Position numbers and translations under genes: made by a program. A DNA stretch of 64,000 nucleotides. Origin: WHSW01 sp963777775 (GTDB lineage: Bacteria; Actinomycetota; Thermoleophilia; Solirubrobacterales; 70-9). Under the pieces are notes generated by a model. That model had not been told where the DNA came from, did not search any database, and was given only the letters and a program-made list of their open reading frames with translations. Where the stretch lies: the NCBI GenBank assembly GCA_963777775.1, contig CAVZRL010000005.1, forward strand, positions 620,001 to 684,000. Reading direction: 5' to 3'. Below are positions 51,901 through 58,672 of the stretch, piece by piece. Each line of letters starts with the position of its first letter. The first letter of the stretch is position 1.

Positions 51901-52291
51901 CGTAGTTTCGGGGGTCGCGGAGGATCGCCTCGCCGCTGTGCAGCGCGATGCGAACCCGCAGCTCGCAGCCTTGCGGCCACTCGGCCGCGCTCAGCTCGCG
52001 CTGGAGGTCGAGCGCGCAGGAAAGCGCCCGTGAGGCCTCGGAGAAGGCGACCACAGCGCTGTCGCCCTCGCCCTGCTCGAGCGGGCGGGACCCGCCGGCG
52101 GCCTCGATGGCGCGCTCGAGGAGCTCGTCGTGAAGCGAAATCGCCGCCCGCATCGCCACGGGGTCGGTCTCCCAGAGCCGCGATGACCCCTCGACGTCGG
52201 TGAGCAGGAAGGTGACGACGCCCTCGGGCAGGGAGGCCCCCTGGGGGTCTCCCGGTGCCCTCCGGATGTCTTCGATCTCATGCACGGCCAC
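48923..52291 (-). CDS. Cyclase-homology/NB-ARC-ATPase/LuxR regulator
   Basis: An 1122-residue multi-domain regulator. Residues 24-190 are a class III adenylate/guanylate-cyclase-like domain that keeps the metal Asp32 (LTDVEGSS), Asp77 (GEGDSAVVAF) and the Asn136/Arg140 pair (NRCARL). Residues 205-500 form an NB-ARC-type ATPase with Walker A GAGGCGKT at 243-250, followed by alpha-helical TPR-like repeats (about 520-1020). A LuxR helix-turn-helix ends the protein (LTPTEARVVELVAEGLTNPQ, ISKETVKTHLSH). Proteins of this design occur in actinobacteria as large transcription regulators. Start is GTG; the ATG at 52285 is possible but out of frame. Confidence 0.92.
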   Translation of the reverse strand: MAVHEIEDIRRAPGDPQGASLPEGVVTFLLTDVEGSSRLWETDPVAMRAAISLHDELLERAIEAAGGSRPLEQGEGDSAVVAFSEASRALSCALDLQRELSAAEWPQGCELRVRIALHSGEAILRDPRNYVGPALNRCARLRAAAHGGQTLLSRATYELVVETLPEAASLRPLGPLRLKDLTRAEEVFELTHPELRTGFPSPRSLDALPNNLPVQLSSFIGRERELAEVKRLLADHRLVTLTGAGGCGKTRLAVQAGSETLDRFSDGAWWVELAPLAEERLLGAAIAEALGVRPLPGMTDLQAAGAYLAQRRALLVLDNCEHLAEACAEAAESLLGAAPELVVLATSRASLGVGGETEWRVPSLSLPTDGSEALAASDAVALFIERAADARPDLAPGPDDADSVAAICTQLDGLPLAIELAAARVRVLSVEQIASGLSDRFRLLTGGPRTALPRLKTLRASVEWSHELLSDEERALLRRLAVFAGGFTLEAAEAVCAGEGIEPEHVLDLLGSLVDQSLVTAEGTEAGVRYRLLETVRQYGLERLAEAGEDESVRARHGDHFLALAEEAGPHLETGRQLEFLELLDPEAANLAAAIECALGSEPELAVRFCAALYRWWCAHGRFAEAELAHSRSVEACGDREPALRARAFHSRAYIAVWAGEFEAAEAHATEALALAEEVGDHGTAARARFELGSTWLFTNPAVGRPELARAAELARTAGDDWALVSAKQGTALAYLYQGAHAEAARANEEVAALAERQGDPLQVARRWLWVAVPAQFDGRFAEARDALERVQAAVAATGEPVFEAGGDAWMGLVEVWQGEPERPLERLPGRLERTLKLGVGTMVPWLLIAIAFAELGAGRPEQARDRLEGLVALVEGRDAAITTWALCLLAEARRLLADGAADSTALEAQASGERLGHRLQETHARRTLGRLAAARGEWTDAQQHALAHLDACVEGGHATYVPACLDALAEVAAGLGADEDAVRLLAAAERARVEIAAVRVPPEEEHWGAIEDRLREALGDEAYQAARAQGAQLSTEDALEWARRARGPRSRPPGGWDSLTPTEARVVELVAEGLTNPQVGERMFISKETVKTHLSHIFRRLEVHSRAELTARAVERERAGG

Positions 52292-52376
52292 GAGGGACCG
52301 CTCGCTGTCGAGGCGGATCCGTTCCTAGTCTCCTCCACGACCATCAGCCTGGCAAGGCTCGGTCTCCCGCTTTGTC

Positions 52377-52420
52377 GCGACCGGGGTGGGATTTGAACCC
52401 ACGACCTCCGGATTATGAGA
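52377..52420 (-). other. 3' half of a tRNA-Met(CAU), probable attachment-site remnant
   Basis: On the minus strand the sequence holds the anticodon loop CTCATAA, the 3' strand of its stem TCCGG, the variable loop AGGTC, a perfect T-arm GTGGG-TTCAAAT-CCCAC and an acceptor-like end. The 5' half (D arm and anticodon 5' stem) is absent and is replaced by unrelated sequence. Integrating elements often duplicate just this half of a tRNA gene when they insert. Confidence 0.75.
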
Positions 52421-52487
52421 TGCCTCCAGGGGGTTCCGCAGGGTGCCGATCGGCTCCCTCGAGCCATCTCTGGTGCTCCGAGATCGC

Positions 52488-52527
52488 CTGAGTTTCGCTC
52501 AGTTTGGTGCCACGGCTGGTAACACGG
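52488..52527 (+). repeat. Direct repeat copy 3a (40 bp) with small hairpin
   Basis: Begins with the inverted repeat CTGAGTTTCGCTCAG (52488-52502), then TTTGGTGCCACGGCTGGTAA. It matches 55655-55694 with four mismatches in the same orientation. It covers the stop codon (52499-52501) of the flavin hydroxylase and lies 68 bp from the tRNA half. Confidence 0.85.
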
Positions 52528-53989
52528 GCGTCGAAGCGAGAACCGAGTCGGGTGCCGTGATCTCAGTCGCCCCTTGGTGACCGCCGGGGGTCTCGCGCGG
52601 CGCGCCCTCGTTCCAGAGCTGAAACGGGTGGCCGTCGGGCCGCGCAAGGAGTACCCCGGCCGGGCCGAGGCCGAGGCCGCGGGCGGCGATCGCGTCGAGG
52701 TTCTCGACGGCGACCGGTAGACCCGCTGGACCCACCGGGCCCGGCCGCGAGCCGTCCCACTCGGGCCCGGCGAACAAAGTCATTCCGGGCCCGAGCAGGT
52801 CGAGCGACGAGACCAGGCGGTCCTTGCGCCACACCCAGACGTGGGGGATCCGGCCTCCGATGTCGGCGTTGAGGCCGATCGCGTTCGCGAGCACCGAGCC
52901 GTCGGCTCGGGCCGAGCGCCCCGTGTTGAACTCGGCCACCGGTCGCCGTTCGCGCTCGTAGGTGTCGAGCAGCGATCGGTCGCTCCAGCCGTGGAGCACC
53001 CATGCCAACTTCCAGCCGAGGTCGAACCCGTCTCGGATCGCAGTGTTAAGACCGGTCGCGCCGCGTGGAGTCACGCGGTGGGCGGCATCTCCGACCAGGA
53101 ACGCGTTGCCTTCGCGAAAGCGTGCCGCCAGCGAGACCCCGTAATCGACCACGCTCGTGTGCAGGACCTCGACCCGCAGGTCGTCGACGCCGGCCGCCTC
53201 GCGGATCCACGTCGTTGCGAGCTGGTCGTCGACGGCGCCGATGTCGTCGGTGGCGCTGTTCCACGGTCGGGCGTATACCCATCGGTCAGGCCTGCCGATG
53301 GGCAGGATGGAGCGCTCCTCGGGCGCGCTGGTGAGGAAGTAGATGGCGTGGCGGCGATCGCCGACGAGCTCCCACAGGGGCGCCCTGAAGTGGAGCGCGA
53401 GGCGCTCGTCGAGTCTCTGCTCCTGCGCCGTCGGGATTCCGAGCGCACGCCTCACGCTTCCGCGGACGCCGTCGGCGCCGATCACGTAGTCGGCACGAAC
53501 ACGCCGCCGCCGCGGCCCAGGCCCCGCCAGGGTCAGCACGATCTCGTCCGAAGCCGCGTGGCGCTCGAGCGCGACGACCTCGACCCCTCGCTGCAACCGT
53601 ACCGACGGGAGGGCACGCACCCGGCTTTCCAGGATCGGCTCGAGCTCGTCCTGGCCTACAGCAGCCGGCGCGGTCGGGCTGATCACGGCGGCCTGCGCCC
53701 TGGTCGGGAAGCCGGCCTCTATCGGCCTGCCGCCCTGAGACTCCGACAGGGTCGGAATGGCCAACGGCTGCATCTCGACGTCGAGCGCCCGCTCGCGGAC
53801 AGCGTCCTCGAGGTCCCATCGGCGCATGAGCTCCATCGTCCCGGTACTGAGCGTGTTCGCCCGCGGGAGGCGCGACGCCTCGTGGCGGCGCTCGATCACC
53901 AGCGCGTTCAGGCCGTACTCGCCCAGGGTCAAAGCGCTCGCGAGACCAGCTGGACCCGCGCCCACCACGGCGATCTTGACTCGTTCCAT
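52499..53989 (-). CDS. FAD-dependent aromatic hydroxylase (class A flavin monooxygenase)
   Basis: A 496-residue PheA/TfdB-type flavoprotein monooxygenase. The FAD motif VGAGPAGLASALTLGEYGL is at residue 8, the mid motif DYVIGADGVRGSVRRALGIP binds NAD(P)H and FAD, and GDAAHRVTPRGATGLNTAIR is the second FAD motif. AAAGGAG precedes the ATG at 53989. It is divergent from a TetR gene that probably controls it. The last residues LPAVAPN are encoded by a repeat also present at 55.66 kb, so the original C-terminus may have been replaced. Confidence 0.92.
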   Translation of the reverse strand: MERVKIAVVGAGPAGLASALTLGEYGLNALVIERRHEASRLPRANTLSTGTMELMRRWDLEDAVRERALDVEMQPLAIPTLSESQGGRPIEAGFPTRAQAAVISPTAPAAVGQDELEPILESRVRALPSVRLQRGVEVVALERHAASDEIVLTLAGPGPRRRRVRADYVIGADGVRGSVRRALGIPTAQEQRLDERLALHFRAPLWELVGDRRHAIYFLTSAPEERSILPIGRPDRWVYARPWNSATDDIGAVDDQLATTWIREAAGVDDLRVEVLHTSVVDYGVSLAARFREGNAFLVGDAAHRVTPRGATGLNTAIRDGFDLGWKLAWVLHGWSDRSLLDTYERERRPVAEFNTGRSARADGSVLANAIGLNADIGGRIPHVWVWRKDRLVSSLDLLGPGMTLFAGPEWDGSRPGPVGPAGLPVAVENLDAIAARGLGLGPAGVLLARPDGHPFQLWNEGAPRETPGGHQGATEITAPDSVLASTPVLPAVAPN

Positions 53990-54028
53990 CCTTCTCCTTT
54001 GATCGGACAATACGTACGACGAACCATA

Positions 54029-54040
54029 CCGATTCATCGG
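54029..54040. promoter_or_regulatory. Possible TetR operator
   Basis: CCGATTCATCGG, a CCGAT/ATCGG inverted repeat with a 2-base spacer, lies between the divergent flavin hydroxylase and TetR genes, close to the TetR start. Confidence 0.4.
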
Positions 54041-54066
54041 ACGGTCTGTCTGCTCAAGTACAGTGC

Positions 54067-54696
54067 ATGTGGATGCCGTCACGGACCTACATGCAGCGCG
54101 CCCGGGCCGAGAAGGCAGCGCGCACGCGCACGGCGATCATCGAGGCGGTCTTCGCGTCGCTGCGGGAGTCGCCGACCGAGCCGGTCGCGGTCGATCAGAT
54201 CGCTCGCGCGGCGGGTGTCGCGCGGTCGACCGTCTACGCGATCTTCGGCTCGCGCGCCGGGCTGTTCGACGCGGTCGGATTCGAGCTCGCGCAGCGGTCC
54301 GGGTACGACCGGCTGCTCGACGCCAAGCACCATCCGGACGCCCGCGGCTACCTGCGGGCCGGGTTGCGGGCGGCGAGCGAGATGTACGCCGCCAACCGCG
54401 ACGTCTACCGGGCCCTGCGGTCGATGGCCCAGCTCGACGCCGAGGCCGTCGGCGGCGTGGTCGAGCGCATGGACGGAGAGCGCGCAGCCGCGATGCGCCG
54501 GCTCGCCCGGCGGTTCGCCGAAGAGGACGCGCTGCGCCAGGGCCTCACCGTGCAGGAGGCCGAGCACGCGCTCTGGGTTTTGACCAGCTTCGAGAGTTTC
54601 GACTCGCTATTCACTGACCGCGGGCTCTCCACCGCCCGAACCGTGTCGACGCTGAACCGACTGGCCGAACGCGCCCTGCTCGCGGATCCCGGCTGA
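54067..54696 (+). CDS. TetR/AcrR-family regulator
   Basis: A 209-residue TetR repressor with the helix-turn-helix in residues 30-70 (ARTRTAIIEAVFASLRESPT, VDQIARAAGVARSTVYAIFG) and helical C-terminal ligand domain (ARGYLRAGLRAASEMYAANR). It is divergent from the class A flavin hydroxylase, the classic layout for a repressor that senses the hydroxylase substrate. The start may be ATG 54067 or the ATG at 54091; neither has a strong ribosome site. Confidence 0.9.
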   Translation: MWMPSRTYMQRARAEKAARTRTAIIEAVFASLRESPTEPVAVDQIARAAGVARSTVYAIFGSRAGLFDAVGFELAQRSGYDRLLDAKHHPDARGYLRAGLRAASEMYAANRDVYRALRSMAQLDAEAVGGVVERMDGERAAAMRRLARRFAEEDALRQGLTVQEAEHALWVLTSFESFDSLFTDRGLSTARTVSTLNRLAERALLADPG

Positions 54697-54918
54697 GCCT
54701 GCCGCGCCGTTTGGGCGGCCTCTAGGCGCTCGAGTCCGTCCGCTGGATCCGAACTCCGAGGTTGCTCCGAGGACCTCGCACCGACGGACAAGCGGGGGCC
54801 CGATTCGCTTCTCGCTACGACGCACGGATGATGGAGCGAGCACAACGGCCTACCGCTTTCGCTGTCACGCGAACGCGGAAGAGCGGTGGGACTGACACAC
54901 GGGACGTTGCCGATTTAG

Positions 54919-55059
54919 CTAGTCGTGGGCCGCCCGGGCGTCGGCGGCCGCCTGCTTCCGCGCAGCCTTCTTAGCCTGCTTCTCTTGCCGACGCTCAAGG
55001 AGCCTACGTTCACGGTTGAGCTTTGCCATCGTGGTCTTCCGCTTGCTGCCTGAGGCCAT
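54919..55059 (-). CDS. Small basic protein (46 aa)
   Basis: A 46-residue frame with a good ribosome site (AAGGAG, 8 bases ahead of the ATG). It reads MASGSKRKTTMAKLNRERRL then LERRQEKQAKKAARKQAAAD and ARAAHD. The whole protein is one charged, Lys/Arg/Ala-rich helix with a likely nucleic-acid- or ribosome-binding role. It lies just downstream of the cold-shock gene on the same strand, so it may be co-transcribed with it. I recall similar short proteins from other actinobacteria; no function is known. Confidence 0.72.
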   Translation of the reverse strand: MASGSKRKTTMAKLNRERRLLERRQEKQAKKAARKQAAADARAAHD

Positions 55060-55165
55060 GCCTTGTTCTCCTTAACGCGCCTGGACGTTCGTGGCCGCTG
55101 GGGCCGAGATCGAACGAGCGCTCGGCCCCCGGGCCACTCTGCGTATAGCCCGGCTTGGCCGGGTG

Positions 55166-55363
55166 CTACACCAGGCGAACGTTGGCGGCGCGGGGCCCTT
55201 TGTCGCCGCTCTCGGCGTCGAAGCTGACCTTCGTTCCCTCGTCCAGGGCCTGGCCGTCGGGTACGGCGCTCTGATGGACGAAGAGGTCGGCGGAGCCGTC
55301 CTCGGGCGTGATGAAGCCGAAGCCCTTCTCGTCGTTGAACCACTTCACGGTTCCGTTAGTCAT
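55166..55363 (-). CDS. Cold-shock protein (CspA family)
   Basis: A 65-residue cold-shock protein, full family length. Both RNA-binding motifs are present: RNP1 KGFGFI (in WFNDEKGFGFITPEDG) and RNP2 LFVHQ (in ADLFVHQSAV). GAGGAATTCAC directly precedes the ATG. It should bind single-stranded RNA or DNA as a chaperone. A 46-residue basic protein gene follows 106 bp downstream. Confidence 0.95.
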   Translation of the reverse strand: MTNGTVKWFNDEKGFGFITPEDGSADLFVHQSAVPDGQALDEGTKVSFDAESGDKGPRAANVRLV

Positions 55364-55869
55364 GTGAATTCCTCCACGTACGGTGCGAGCGGACGCGGAG
55401 GATGCGGTTATGCAACGACTGCGGCGCGGGCACTGTTTACGCCGCACTCGCATGCGCGGCTGAACCAGACGGTAGCAGCGCATCAGTCGTTCCGAGGCCC
55501 GCTCGTGCTCTGCGCGAAATGCGGCAGCGTCCGCCGGGCCTCGCTCCGCGCCGCCGGCGCTAGCTCAGCGCGCAAATCACGCGCCAGTGGCGGACCAGCT
55601 CAGCCGATACCGCCCGTCCCTACGCCCTCAGGCACGTTGGGCCGTTTAGACCATCTGAGGTTCGCTCAGTCTGGTACCACGGCTGGTACCACGGCGATCT
55701 GCGTGATCTGCCATCCGGCGACCCAGGCTGGCTTCGCTCGCCAGGATCCCGCGTCGGTACGCCTGGGAGCCGGGACTAGGGTCCGGTTGGATTTGGTCTC
55801 ACGGCGATCTTCGCGCTGAAGCGGGCCGCCAATTGCGCGGTTGCAGCGCCCCCACGTACGATCCTGGAA
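55364..55869. other. 506-bp intergenic region with repeat 3b
   Basis: No coding frame is supported here. The region carries the upstream sequence of the cold-shock gene, the 40-bp repeat at 55655-55694 and a short lead-in to the FAD oxidase. No tRNA sequence is seen near this repeat copy. Confidence 0.6.
55655..55694 (+). repeat. Direct repeat copy 3b (40 bp)
   Basis: Begins with hairpin CTGAGGTTCGCTCAG and continues CTGGTACCACGGCTGGTACC, itself a tandem TGGTACCACGGC unit. Matches 52488-52527 in direct orientation, 3.17 kb apart; the two copies bracket the hydroxylase, TetR, basic-protein and cold-shock genes. Confidence 0.85.
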
Positions 55870-57033
55870 ATGCCCCGCTCGGTCTCACCGCTTCCAGACT
55901 CCGCCGACGTGGTCATCCTCGGGGGCGGCGTGATCGGCACCAGCGCCGCGTTCCACCTGGCCGAGGCGGGCGTCGACGTCGCGCTCGTCGAGCGGGCGCA
56001 ACTCGGGAGCGGCTCCACGTGCCGAGCGGCCGGCGGCGTGCGCACCCAGTTCTCTGACTCACTGAATGTCGAGATTGCCAAGCGCAGCCTGGACGCGTTC
56101 CGCAACTTCCGCCGGCGGCCCGGGTGGGAGATCGACCTCAAGCAGGTCGGGTACCTGTTTGTGCTCAGCCGTGGGACCGACGTCGAGGAGTTCGAGCGCA
56201 GCGTGGCGCTTCAGAACGAATACGGACTGGATTCCCGGATGCTCACGGCGGGCGAAGTTCGCGAGCTATGCCCACTGGTGCAGGGGGACGACATCCTCGC
56301 TGGCACGTTCTCACCCGGCGACGGCCACGCAACCCCCGAGGGCGTGGTCCAGGGATACGCGTTCGCCGCCCGCGCCTACGGCGCGGAGATCCGCGTCAAC
56401 TGCGAGGTACTCGACATCAGCATCAGCGGCGACGAGATCACTGAGGTCGTCACTGACCACGGCTCAATCCGGACGAGCACCGTGATCTGCGCCGCCGGCG
56501 CTTGGTCGCGAAGCTGCGGCGCTCTGGTCGGCTTGGATCTGCCGGTCACGCCGTTGCGGCGCCAGATCCTGTTCACCGAGGCGATCGACCCACTCCCCGT
56601 TCAGATCCCCATGACGATCGACTTCGCGTCGAGCTTCTACTTTCACCGCGAAGGCCCTGGCCTATTGATGGGGATTTCCGATCCGCATGAGAAGCCGGGC
56701 TTCAGCGTCGAGACAACCGACGACTGGATCCCTGGCCTGATGGAGGTGGTCCGGCGGCGGGCGCCTCGGATCGCCGACGCCGGGATCCGCGGCGGGTGGG
56801 CCGGGCTCTACGAGATGACGCCTGACCACAACGCGATCATCGGGGAGGCGACCGGCGTCTCGCGCTTTCTCTACGCGACCGGGTTCTCCGGACACGGATT
56901 CCTCCAGGCCCCCGCCGTCGGCGAGATCCTCCGCGACCTGTTTCTGCGTCGCCCGCCGATCGTCGACATAGGACCCTTGAGTCTGGAGCGCTTCGACGCG
57001 TCCGCCCATCGCCACGAGTACAACGTTGTATAA
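55870..57033 (+). CDS. FAD-dependent amino acid oxidase (DAO family)
   Basis: A 387-residue flavoprotein of the DAO/glycine-sarcosine oxidase family. The FAD-binding motif VVILGGGVIGTSAAFHLAEA is near residue 15, followed by GSGSTCRAAGGVRTQFSDSL, the FAD-linking region of sarcosine-oxidase-beta-like enzymes. The C-terminal GGWAGLYEMTPDHNAIIGEA and YATGFSGHGFLQAPAVGEIL complete the fold. The substrate is an amine or amino acid. Next to an ALDH7 and a 2-oxoacid E1 gene, an aminoadipate (or pipecolate/allysine-type) oxidase is plausible. No signal peptide. Confidence 0.9.
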   Translation: MPRSVSPLPDSADVVILGGGVIGTSAAFHLAEAGVDVALVERAQLGSGSTCRAAGGVRTQFSDSLNVEIAKRSLDAFRNFRRRPGWEIDLKQVGYLFVLSRGTDVEEFERSVALQNEYGLDSRMLTAGEVRELCPLVQGDDILAGTFSPGDGHATPEGVVQGYAFAARAYGAEIRVNCEVLDISISGDEITEVVTDHGSIRTSTVICAAGAWSRSCGALVGLDLPVTPLRRQILFTEAIDPLPVQIPMTIDFASSFYFHREGPGLLMGISDPHEKPGFSVETTDDWIPGLMEVVRRRAPRIADAGIRGGWAGLYEMTPDHNAIIGEATGVSRFLYATGFSGHGFLQAPAVGEILRDLFLRRPPIVDIGPLSLERFDASAHRHEYNVV

Positions 57034-57070
57034 GCATCTTCATCTTGCGCCCAGAACTCACGAGGAGCCG

Positions 57071-58627
57071 ATGACAACAACCCAGCCCCAGCAAGAGCTG
57101 TCCGTCTCATCGACTGACGAACTTCGTTCGCGAGCCCGCGTGGCCCTCGAGAACTGCGGTGTCGATCTTTCCTCGCTCGGGACTGGACCGTCCGTGAGCG
57201 CGCGCTCGCCGATCACGGGCGAGGCGTTGTTCGACGTGCCCGCCGCAGGCCAGACGGATGTGGAGGCGGCAATCGCCGCGACCGAGCGTGCCTTTCGTGA
57301 GTGGCGTAGCGTACCCGCGCCGGTCCGGGGTGCGTTCGTCAAGCGCCTGGGCGAGCTACTGGGCGAACAAAAGGCGGACGTCGCCGAGCTGGTCACGATC
57401 GAGGCCGGGAAGATCCGCTCGGAGTCGCTCGGCGAGGTGCAGGAGGCCATCGATATCTGCGACTTCGCAGTCGGGTTGTCGCGCCAGCTCGATGGGCGCA
57501 CGATGCCTTCCGAGCGGTCAGGCCACCGTTTGATGGAGACGTGGCATCCGCTGGGCGTGGTCGGCGTCATTACCGCGTTCAACTTCCCGGCGGCGGTGTG
57601 GGCCTGGAACGCGGCGGTCGCCTTTGTCTGCGGGGACACCATCGTGTGGAAGCCCTCGCCAATGACTCCTCTCACCTCGATGGCGTGCTCGGCCTTGGTG
57701 GATCGCGCCGCATCGGAGTGCGGCGCGCCAGCCGCGGTGCAGCGGCTCGTGATCGCTGACGCTCGCGAGGGCCAAGCGCTGGTGGATAGTCCCGATATCG
57801 CGCTGCTGAGCGCTACTGGATCGGAGCGCATGGGGACGGAGGTCGCGCCACGCGTGGCGGCCCGCATGGGGCGAGTGTTGCTCGAGCTCGGCGGGAACAA
57901 CGCAGCGGTCGTGGCACCCTCGGCGGATCTCGAGCTCGCCCAGCGAGGAATCGTCTTCGCCGCAGCGGGAACCGCCGGCCAGCGCTGCACGACGTTGCGT
58001 CGGGTGATCGCACACGACGACGTCGCCGACGAGCTCGTCGCCGCGCTGCGCGACGTGTTCGGCCGACTCCCGATCGGCGACCCGAGTGATTCCGGGACGT
58101 TGGTCGGTCCGCTGATCAATCAGCGGTCGTACCAGGGAATGGTCGCGGCGCTCGAGGAGGCACAGTCCGACGGCGGCGAGCTGATCGTAGGCGGCGGCCG
58201 GCGTGCGGCCGCGGGCCTCCCGGAGGCCTACTACGTCGAGCCCGCGATCGTCCGCATGCCCGCCCAGACAGAGCTGGTGCGTCGCGAGACGTTCGCCCCG
58301 ATCCTCTACGTGATGACCTACCGGAACTTCGAGGACGCGATCGCGCTCCACAACGGTGTTCCCCAGGGACTGTCGTCCAGCATCTTCACCGGCGATCAAC
58401 GAGAGGCCGAACGCTTCCTTTCCTCCGACGGCTCCGACTGCGGGATCGTCAACGTCAACATCGGCACCTCCGGCGCTGAGATCGGCGGCGCGTTCGGCGG
58501 TGAGAAGTCCACCGGAGGAGGCCGCGAGTCCGGCTCGGATGCCTGGCGCGCCTACATGCGCCGGGCAACCAACACCGTCAATTACTCAGACGAGCTTCCG
58601 CTGGCCCAGGGTGTCGAGTTTGGGTGA
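57071..58627 (+). CDS. ALDH7-type aldehyde dehydrogenase (alpha-aminoadipate semialdehyde DH-like)
   Basis: A 518-residue aldehyde dehydrogenase of the ALDH7 (antiquitin/AmaB) family. Asn171 (in ITAFNFPAAVWAWN), the general base Glu272 (LLELGGNNAAVV) and catalytic Cys306 (TAGQRCTTLRR) are intact. The C-terminal NIGTSGAEIGGAFGGEKSTG and RRATNTVNYS are diagnostic of ALDH7, which oxidises alpha-aminoadipate semialdehyde to aminoadipate in lysine breakdown. AGGAG precedes the ATG at 57071; the frame from 57026 overlaps the upstream gene and is less likely. Confidence 0.92.
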   Translation: MTTTQPQQELSVSSTDELRSRARVALENCGVDLSSLGTGPSVSARSPITGEALFDVPAAGQTDVEAAIAATERAFREWRSVPAPVRGAFVKRLGELLGEQKADVAELVTIEAGKIRSESLGEVQEAIDICDFAVGLSRQLDGRTMPSERSGHRLMETWHPLGVVGVITAFNFPAAVWAWNAAVAFVCGDTIVWKPSPMTPLTSMACSALVDRAASECGAPAAVQRLVIADAREGQALVDSPDIALLSATGSERMGTEVAPRVAARMGRVLLELGGNNAAVVAPSADLELAQRGIVFAAAGTAGQRCTTLRRVIAHDDVADELVAALRDVFGRLPIGDPSDSGTLVGPLINQRSYQGMVAALEEAQSDGGELIVGGGRRAAAGLPEAYYVEPAIVRMPAQTELVRRETFAPILYVMTYRNFEDAIALHNGVPQGLSSSIFTGDQREAERFLSSDGSDCGIVNVNIGTSGAEIGGAFGGEKSTGGGRESGSDAWRAYMRRATNTVNYSDELPLAQGVEFG

Positions 58628-58672
58628 GGCCCTCCGTGCAGTCCTACTGATGCGCCGGGGATAGAGGGCGTT

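Noticed and set aside
52255..52491. Open frame containing GWDLNPRPPDYE
   Set aside because: This string is the well-known false translation of the 3' half of a tRNA-Met; it is not a protein gene.
51991..52647. Minus-strand open frame containing HLIIRRSWVQIPPR
   Set aside because: Another false translation of the tRNA half; it also overlaps the start of the large LuxR regulator and the end of the hydroxylase.
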